A stretch of 64,000 nucleotides of DNA from assembly GCA_021234155.1 (NCBI GenBank), contig JAJEKV010000057.1, positions 7,102,623 to 7,166,622 on the forward strand, given 5' to 3'. Each line of letters opens with the position of its first letter. Position 1 is the stretch's first letter. The DNA comes from Isoetes taiwanensis (lineage: Eukaryota > Streptophyta > Lycopodiopsida > Isoetales > Isoetaceae). Shown here in pieces: positions 58,640-64,000 of the stretch. Position numbers and translations under genes: made by a program. The notes beneath the pieces are model-generated. The model was not told the origin of the DNA. It saw only the letters and a program-made list of their open reading frames with translations, and did no database searches.

Positions 58640-59177
58640 CTCGAATTTTCACTAAACCGAATTCACTTTTCCACGGTCACGGTGAAGTGTGAGTAAGAGA
58701 TGTCTTTGAAGGCTGAGTGCAAGTCTCTTTGTACTCATTAAAAACATCTTTTTGGTGATGTTATCGGTTAAATGATACATGTTGCTATTAGGCGACTTCT
58801 CACATGTTTCTCTAAAATATTTCTCCATCCATGACACAAAGACAAGGGCATGCATGGTTACAACTCTTCTTGGTCCACAATGATCATCAATTCTTTGGAT
58901 TTTTGTCCGATCTTTTGTGTATTCTAGACATTCGGTGGACCCTAAGCGGTGGACAACCATAAAGCATTTCGGCAAACTTCTTGGCCGGTTAATGTAGTGC
59001 AAGAAGGTGTTGCTTGGTCGGCCTTACATGATAGGCCAAGTAGGCATTCTGGTCAGCCAATGTCATTGAAGCGTAGTTGTCTCTAATTGCTCGTAATTTA
59101 GACATGTTAAATTTGTTGATACAACCCAATGAGCGGCATTTACTTCTTAAAAGTCTTCTCATTTTATGCTCGTCCAT
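58640..59177 (-). pseudogene. N-terminal region of the DUF7869-type protein
   Basis: Two adjacent frames give CRSLGCINKFNMSKLRAIRD with a Cys-x3-4-Cys start and MTLADQNAYLAYHV, then INRPRSLPKCFMVVHRLGST and VTMHALVFVSWMEKYFRETC. DUF7869 proteins typically begin with C.C...CL..F....L...R......L....Q..YL.. and a later R....V..WL..Y....G...P. The order and spacing fit. One frameshift lies near 58992. Confidence 0.6.
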
Positions 59178-59327
59178 AAGGTTTCTTCTTCTTGGAGGAG
59201 GAGCATGCTCTCAAACTATAATCCACCTTGAATTTCTTGGTGGTGGCTAGAGAGCGTGTAATCTCGTTGCGCCGTTGGTGTCTTCATCTTGAAGAGAATT
59301 CTACTCACTGGGGTGACCTCCTCGCTC

Positions 59328-59999
59328 TTAGTGGTGTGCTTGTAGAGGAGAACAAACCACGTGAAAGTATGCCGGATAAAGGCGGAGGTGCGGTGTTGAA
59401 TGAAGGAGATGGGCCAGCATATGATGTGCGGTGAAAGTTGTTGTAGCGTCTTCACGGGGAGTTCGATCAAACATATCTCTTATAGCGGACTCGAAATTAC
59501 GCAAACCCATGTCACCACGTTTGTGTGAAGAGGAGTAGATCTTTGCGGGGTCGTCTTCATTTGTAGTGAAATCGTGATGGGAGAAACGATGGAGAATCTC
59601 GCGATCTTGAGCGTCTTTGTATTCTTGGCATGTGTAAGTGAAGATGGAGAAACAACAAACGCGGAGGTAGTCCGTTCCGAAAAATTTCTTTGAGGTCGAG
59701 CCATTGTAGTGTGGGGATGGTACAAATGGTGGTGGAAGATTGCTACGTGCAACAGGTGAGGGTTGGAAAGGTGGTGGCAGCCGGTTTCCCTCTTGGACTT
59801 GGAGAGAGGGCTGGAAAGGTGGTGGCGATCTACTAGTTCTTGGACTCGGAGTGTCTTCGAGAAGCAACAAAGACCTTGTCGAGGTAGGTGTTGAAGAAGC
59901 ATCTCCGTCTTGTGTTCCATCTGAAGTAGAGGTACTTGGGCAAACAAATGGTGGTGGAAGTTTGTTCACGAATCGGTTAACCATGTCAAACAACTGCAA
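59328..59999 (-). CDS. Proline-rich N-terminal frame upstream of the DUF7869 gene
   Basis: A 223-codon frame with repeated PPPF.PSP motifs (KLPPPFVCPS, RSPPPFQPSL, RLPPPFQPSP, NLPPPFVPSP) and Ser/Thr-rich stretches. It starts at 59999, just left of the palindrome-bearing spacer. It could be the first exon of the minus-strand element protein, but linkage is only by position. The last third has no motif. Confidence 0.4.
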   Translation of the reverse strand: MQLFDMVNRFVNKLPPPFVCPSTSTSDGTQDGDASSTPTSTRSLLLLEDTPSPRTSRSPPPFQPSLQVQEGNRLPPPFQPSPVARSNLPPPFVPSPHYNGSTSKKFFGTDYLRVCCFSIFTYTCQEYKDAQDREILHRFSHHDFTTNEDDPAKIYSSSHKRGDMGLRNFESAIRDMFDRTPREDATTTFTAHHMLAHLLHSTPHLRLYPAYFHVVCSPLQAHH

Positions 60000-60800
60000 G
60001 AAATTGTGGGCTTGTTACTAACTCACAAGTCGATTGGACTAATGATATTCGAGAATACAATTGCTATTCTGGAATAGTATTTTGTGTGCAGCATTTGCCG
60101 TGTGTGTGCAAAGATGCTATTCCAGAATACACTTATCCAGAGTGCTTGGACAAGACGGATTCCGCATCACATAGAAAAAGACAACTGACAGTGGCCTACC
60201 TTTAAAAAGGAAAATTCGAGCGCCTCAGTTGCGTATTCCGCTTTCAGAGATTTAGTCGCCAGCCCGAGCGCTTTCCGTTCAATATACATTTGCTGTATTC
60301 CGATTTACATAGCGAAAAGAATGGACAGGTAAGCATGTAAAGTACATAGTACGTCTTTCTTTTGTTCTTTGATTTGCTTCTGTAGGCCAAAGTGTATTCC
60401 AGAATACACTTTGCCCTTCGGGCGAAGAGCAAAGTGTATTCCGGAATACACTTTGCTCACTGGTAAAGGGCAAAGTGTATTCCGGAATACACTTTGCACT
60501 TGGCCAGTAAGCAAAGTGTATTCCAGAATACATTGTGCTTGTAATTTTTAGAGCGCTTGCTTTTTTGCACTAAGATAACGCACTTTTTAGCTGCAACATA
60601 CCACTTTTTAGGTTAAAAATAACACTTTCGAGTCCAAATAAGGCACAAAAAAACGACTTAGAGTGACAATATTTTAGCTTGTTTTCCTGTCTTTTCTTGG
60701 CCTTCTGGGCACAAGTTTAGTAAATGTTATTCTGGAATACAACTTTCGTTTGAATTTCTGTCTTGACAAGGTAGTTTTCAACGTTTCAGTGGCAGGGAAG
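60000..60800. promoter_or_regulatory. Divergent spacer with palindrome sites
   Basis: This spacer separates the minus-strand DUF7869 region from the plus-strand ParB-methyltransferase region. It holds single 12 bp sites at 60046 (TATTCGAGAATA), 60065 (TATTCTGGAATA), 60118 (TATTCCAGAATA) and 60728 (TATTCTGGAATA), half-sites near 60233 and 60293, and the four-copy array at 60389-60536. A shared promoter under control of an element-encoded binding protein is plausible but inferred. Confidence 0.4.
60389..60536. repeat. Palindrome array 1 (four copies)
   Basis: 24 bp units made of AAAGTGTATTCC and its reverse complement start at 60389, 60431, 60472 and 60513 (offsets 42, 41, 41). The middle two are perfect. 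The first and last have CCAG in place of the central CCGG, and the last has one more change. All are flanked by GC on the left or right so that the symmetry extends to 28 bp (GCAAAG...CTTTGC). Confidence 0.95.
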
Positions 60801-61318
60801 AAGGAAGCAAGAGGGCTTCAAAGAAATCTCACAAGCCTAAGCGTCCACACCCTCAGAAGCACACCGCTGACACAGACGCCCCCGCTATTTACGAGAATTT
60901 TCAAACGCAGTGGTTCGTGACGGGGGTGCGGATGGAAAATACTGGCCTGCCGACGTTTACATGCGTCGTAAAAGTCTTTGGTAACAAAAGGTACGCCGAC
61001 TCCGAGTTTGTTAACCTTGGGACAATAAAAGATGTCTCTGAGGTTGCCGGACAAGGAGGTCAGGTGGGGAGGCTTTTCTTCAAGACCTCCCAAGGCTTTA
61101 TTGTTGTGGACATCGCATTCTTTAAAATTGTCAGTGTGCAACCACCGGCACTATACAAATTTTTTTCACACTACCGGCTAAAACGAAGCCTGTGTTCATT
61201 AATTAGGCAGGTTTTTTCCAGCACAAGCGAGGACTTTCCTGTCAGTGAGTTCGAGCAATCAGATGGAGAAAGGTCACAATCACCACCTTCATTAGTTCTT
61301 GGGGAGGTCATCGGATAG
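60790..61318 (+). CDS. ParB-methyltransferase protein, N-terminal region
   Basis: After an acceptor-like TTTCAG, a Lys/Arg-rich start is followed by WFVTGVRMENTGLPTFTCVV, FGNKRYADSEFVNLGTI and FFKTSQGFIVVDIAFFKIVS. I recognise no family. The mixed strand/turn pattern suggests a compact beta domain. The frame ends at 61316, and the next open piece with similar character starts near 61390. The start codon is not fixed because an upstream exon is possible. Confidence 0.5.
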
Positions 61319-61389
61319 AGGTTCGAGGAACAAGGCGAGGAAGAAGACCTTTGTGCGACCAAAAACTTAGCAGGCCAAGGCAAGCGATA

Positions 61390-62161
61390 GCTGCTAAAGA
61401 ACCAAAAAGCGGAAGGTACAGGGGAGCTTGTGGTTCTTGAAATCGCGGAGGAACAACCAAAAACGAAGAAGGGAAAGGGCAAGGCTCCTGGGGTGGCCAT
61501 TAAAGAAAAGAAGGTGGACAAGACCTCAGAGAGGATGGAACAAATAAATCTTAACAAGTATGTTCAAGGGGTAATATACTTGCCAGTAACATCCATGAGG
61601 TTGCCACCAAAGAATGAAGCTGGTGAGCGCCCCCTTGAGGTTCGAAAAATCTATGCGCGACCACTTAAGAAACACGAAAGATAGAATAAGGAGCAATCCC
61701 AATGCCCACGTTGCTCCAATTGTATTCGTTCTTGTTTGAGATCCCAATGCATGGACCCCAAGGACTATGGCGGGGAAAATGCAGATACTTACATGCACTA
61801 CGTCCTAGGGGGTAACCACAGTTTTAAAGCAAGAAGGCAGTTGTACAAGGAGAAAAAGAACCCGAGATATCTTTACGTGCTTTCTGCTTGCCATTTTGAC
61901 TTTGCGACGGATGAAGAAGCGAAGATCGTTGCCAACACGCATAATCGCGACAACGAGTACAAGCTTAAAATGAGCTTCGTGGACAAAATCAGGTTCATGC
62001 ATAGGGAGTATATTATATTCAAAGAAAAATATGGAGAAGAATTGAAGAAACCAAGCAAAATCTCTAGAACTAAAGGAAGCGTGTCTTTGTGGAGTCTTTG
62101 CCTCAAATATGACGAGGCTAACAAAAGGGGTCTCTCATACCACATGACAACTGGTTTCAAT
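61390..62161 (+). CDS. ParB-like domain region
   Basis: A basic linker (KTKKGKGKAP) leads to YVQGVIYLPVTSMRLPPKN and GERPLEVRKIYARPLKKHER. After about 60 bases whose best frame reads HVAPIVFVLV, come YMHYVLGGNHSFKARRQLYK, YLYVLS, ANTHNRDNEYKLKMSFVDKI and RFMHREY. GGNHS.KARR at 61808 corresponds to the G.(H/R)R..A box of ParB/Sulfiredoxin-fold domains, and PIVF to the strand before it. ParB domains bind nucleotide and act with DNA-binding parts; fusion to DNA methylases is known in phages and plasmids. Stops at 61682 and 62162 are in the way, so frameshifts or errors exist. Confidence 0.55.
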
Positions 62162-62247
62162 TAGCCTTCAGAGGAGGCGGAGTAAGTTTCTTTTGTATTC
62201 GGAATACCCCCGCAACCATCCCATCGACATTGCTTGTTCTCTTGCAG

Positions 62248-62478
62248 ATATGGGACACGCAAAAGCGAAATATTTAGCATGTTTGAACGTGGTGAACTGA
62301 AAAGTAAAGGAAAGGTCGCCGAGAAGAAAAAGGGTTCTGACGTCCCTAAAAAGGAAATGACCATAACTGTGTGGAGAGAAATGCAGGGCTTTACAGACCT
62401 CGACATACTCGAAAGGCTTCTGCAGAAGGTTGTGGACAAAGAATTCACGCTTGAAGAAATGTCAAAAGAGCTGCACAA
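62248..62478 (+). CDS. Middle exon of the ParB-methyltransferase gene
   Basis: It is bounded by TTCTCTTGCAG and by CACAA before GTAAGA. It reads RYGTRKSEIFSMFERGELK, KGSDVPKKEMTITVWREMQ and DLDILERLLQKVVDKEFTLE, a helical, charged segment that suits the helical part following ParB cores. No family was recognised. A 66-base upstream intron (62182-62247) contains a shortened palindrome, TATTCGGAATA. Confidence 0.55.
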
Positions 62479-62909
62479 GTAAGAACTACAAAACATTCTT
62501 TCCCGCTTTTGTTAGTTTGGACGTAGTGTATTCCAGAATACACTACGTCTTAATTTGTAAAACAAAGTGTATTCCGGAATACACTTTGGCTTCGGAGTGT
62601 TAGCCAAAGTGTATTCCGGAATACACTTTAGCTTCAAGGAGGCAACCAAAGTGTATTCCGGAATACACTTTGGCCTTGGATTGTTAGTTAAAGTGTATTC
62701 CGGAATACACTTTAGCTTCGAAGGGTCAACCAAAGTGTATTCCGGAATACACTTTGGCTTGCATGCCTCGGCCACAGCGTATTCTCGAATACCCTTTGTT
62801 TACAAAATTTGAGATGCGTGTTCCAGTAAACCGTACTTCCTGTCGAGATGTTTCTTTTCCATGTTTTCGCCCTAATTTAACGTTTTTCTAATGTGGTTTT
62901 GTTTTACAG
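62479..62909 (+). other. Intron carrying palindrome array 2
   Basis: The donor (AA before GTAAGAAC) and acceptor (GGTTTTGTTTTACAG) are strong, and both neighbouring exons are open. About 280 of its 431 bases are the palindrome array. Frames through the array (KCIPEYTL repeats) exist on both strands because of its symmetry and are not proteins. Confidence 0.65.
62521..62797. repeat. Palindrome array 2 (seven copies, 42 bp period)
   Basis: Copies of the 24 bp unit start at 62523, 62564, 62606, 62648, 62690, 62732 and 62774. Offsets are 41 once and 42 five times. Five copies are perfect; the first has CCAG in the centre with ACGT-extended symmetry, and the last is degraded. Spacers are 18 bp and mostly begin GGC or AGC and end GCC or ACC, so symmetry often extends beyond the core. 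Confidence 0.96.
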
Positions 62910-63048
62910 CCAAAAAAATGTCATCACATGTCAAACATGCTTGATGGAACAACTTAACGTTGACAGCTGGGACAGATGTAAAGAACTTTACCCCATCGCA
63001 ACCTCGAACGAAAGGATAGTACAATACGCTCCTAATTTTGAAATTTGG
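62910..63048 (+). CDS. Exon after array 2
   Basis: It reads QKNVITCQTCLMEQLNVDSW, DRCKELYPIATSNERIVQYA and PNFEIW before GTAAGT. The CxxC pair (CQTC) followed by a third Cys may bind zinc. The frame stays open through the possible donor to 63168, and the only nearby acceptor would give a 45-base intron, so splicing here is doubtful. Confidence 0.5.
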
Positions 63049-63093
63049 GTAAGTTTAAGAGTTTCTTGTTTTTGGGTTTCTTGTGTTACAAAG

Positions 63094-63552
63094 GCGATTG
63101 TTTTCGCGAGTAAAAAGAAAAATAAGGACTGGGAGGGCTTCATGCATCTTGTCGGGACGGTAGCGTGAGGAGAGGGCGGCTCTTGGACAAAGGCGTGTTT
63201 TGGACAATGAGCCCTCCGAAGTACGAACACTTTACAATGTTTGATCAAAACAACATGTTACAGTATAGTACACGGTGGATCGCACCAAACCGGGTAAAAC
63301 AATAAAGCCCCAAGATTTTACGTTGGTAGTAGCTGACCTTCCTTACGGTTCAAGCTCAAAGGCGGCCCTTCTGACGACCAGCCTTTTAAGAACTCGAGTT
63401 TAATGCATTCGTCGGCGGCATAAAGAAGATTACCACGGCAAAACATTGGAGGTTGGTTGTATTTCACTCCGGCATGCAGGCGGCCTTGTGGAAGCCAATT
63501 TCAAGACTCATTTTGGTTCCCCACGCAAATTTGGTTATGAAAACATGGTTTG
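63094..63552 (+). CDS. Amino-methyltransferase, catalytic half (motif IV)
   Basis: WEGFMHLVGTV and, in shifted frames, MSPPKYEHFTMFDQNNMLQY, then DFTLVVADLPYGSSSKAALL, FNAFVGGIKKITTAKHWRLV and VVFHSGMQAALW. DLPYG at 63335-63349 is a D-x-P-Y motif of the (D/N/S)PP(Y/F) type that binds the target amino group in N6-adenine and N4-cytosine DNA methyltransferases. FHSGMQ lies where a strand after motif IV is expected. Two frameshifts and a stop (near 63304 and 63400) interrupt it. It ends before GTAAGC at 63553. Confidence 0.65.
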
Positions 63553-63603
63553 GTAAGCAATTATTCGGAAAACGTTTTCTATACGGAATATGTTAGGAGT
63601 TTC

Positions 63604-63615
63604 TATTCCGGAATA
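63604..63615. repeat. Single palindrome site in an intron
   Basis: TATTCCGGAATA is the exact core of the arrayed palindromes, here alone. TACGGAATA-like half words lie 30 bases upstream. Confidence 0.85.
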
Positions 63616-63665
63616 CGTTTCTTTTCTGGCGTACTTAAACCCTCTCTTATGTTTTTGTTCTTAAG

Positions 63666-64000
63666 GTACAAAACAAACATAAATTACCATGGCGGAGGCC
63701 CTAGGCATTGAGTAAGGTCGAATATCTCCACATTCGCTTCTTGGAGTTTTGATGGAAAGCGTGCAATGGAACACTTCAACACGGCGGCGTGCGGAACTTT
63801 TCGAGCGTGTTGGAGTTTCCGGCGGTTTTTTGCGAAGCTGCGGGACCCTAGTGCGCAGGGAAGAATAGTGAATCACTATCGAAGCCCACGAAGTTGATTA
63901 ACCATCTTCTGGACATGTTCTCACGTCCAGGAGATTGGGTGCTCGACGCATTTTCTGGCTCTGGTACAACTATTGCTTGTGCACTTAAGAAGGGCCATGA
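63666..64000 (+). CDS. Amino-methyltransferase, AdoMet-binding half (motifs X and I), cut by window end
   Basis: After an acceptor (GTTCTTAAG; the 113-base intron holds a perfect TATTCCGGAATA at 63604) the region contains KPTKLINHLLDMFSRPGDWV followed by LDAFSGSGTTIACALKKG. KP..L...L.....PGD.VLD.F.GSGTT is the classic motif X to motif I passage of class beta N6/N4 methyltransferases (PF01555 type), with the AdoMet loop DAFSGSGTT at 63945-63971. Motif IV before motif I is the beta-class order. The start of this exon has frame changes, and the C terminus lies outside the window. Confidence 0.8.

Noticed and set aside
60389-62797. CRISPR array
   Set aside because: Repeats are full palindromes with 17-18 bp spacers that resemble each other, in a plant-like contig with introns and no cas genes.
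62512-62812. KCIPEYTL and KVYSGIHF peptide-repeat proteins on both strands
   Set aside because: The perfect palindromes read similarly on both strands and keep frame because the period (42) is a multiple of three. They lie in an intron.

Overview
The window looks like nuclear DNA from a land plant with a large, repeat-rich genome. Fragments of a plastid phosphoenolpyruvate translocator, a malectin-type receptor kinase, a plant UDP-glycosyltransferase, ribosomal protein S3 and an At1g01500-like protein support a plant. The animal/fungal-like branched-chain aminotransferase and the DUF7869-type transposon-like gene hint at a seed-free plant such as a fern; that is inference. No intact single-copy plant gene with all its exons is visible. 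Most content is repeats, nested transposons and captured or decaying gene pieces.

Layout. 1-6028 is a GC-rich satellite of about 1.115 kb units. 6-11 kb is mostly unrecognised sequence with a heat-shock-element-like site, a 30 bp repeat and one stray tRNA-Arg repeat unit. 11.1-11.7 kb holds two exons of a branched-chain aminotransferase, and a further exon of the same kind lies at 29.3-29.8 kb. Between them sit several elements of one Helitron family (CTAG end next to a GCCCAGC hairpin, TC start, insertion between A and T) and fragments of RPS3, the plastid translocator, a receptor kinase and a two-component receiver. At 29.8 kb the aminotransferase piece runs directly into half of a glycosyltransferase gene.

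34-50.6 kb is a tandem array of units of about 0.95 kb, each carrying a tRNA-Arg gene or pseudogene (anticodon TCG or CCG). It is interrupted by a 5'-truncated LINE with a 15 bp target duplication and by two Helitrons whose empty sites can be read from sister units. One of these Helitrons carries a hAT-type element with an 8 bp duplication. Two Helitrons contain pyrimidine tracts of nearly 2 kb that create long but meaningless reading frames.

53-56 kb has an At1g01500-like reading frame, an unknown spliced minus-strand gene and a sialyltransferase-motif fragment. 56.8-60 kb (minus strand) is a decayed DUF7869-type gene. Facing away from it, 60.8-64 kb (plus strand) encodes a protein with a ParB-like GGNHS region followed by a beta-class amino-methyltransferase (DLPYG, later DAFSGSGTT), cut by the window end. 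Within and beside this gene are two arrays of 24 bp palindromes (AAAGTGTATTCC plus its reverse complement) at a 41-42 bp period, plus scattered single sites. This pairing of a ParB-like methyltransferase with phased palindromes is the best candidate here for an undescribed system: a mobile element that may recognise and mark its own DNA.

Many coding pieces carry single-base frameshifts, often beside GCG/CGC, and the repeat units differ at the same kinds of site. Consensus errors may therefore explain part of the apparent decay.
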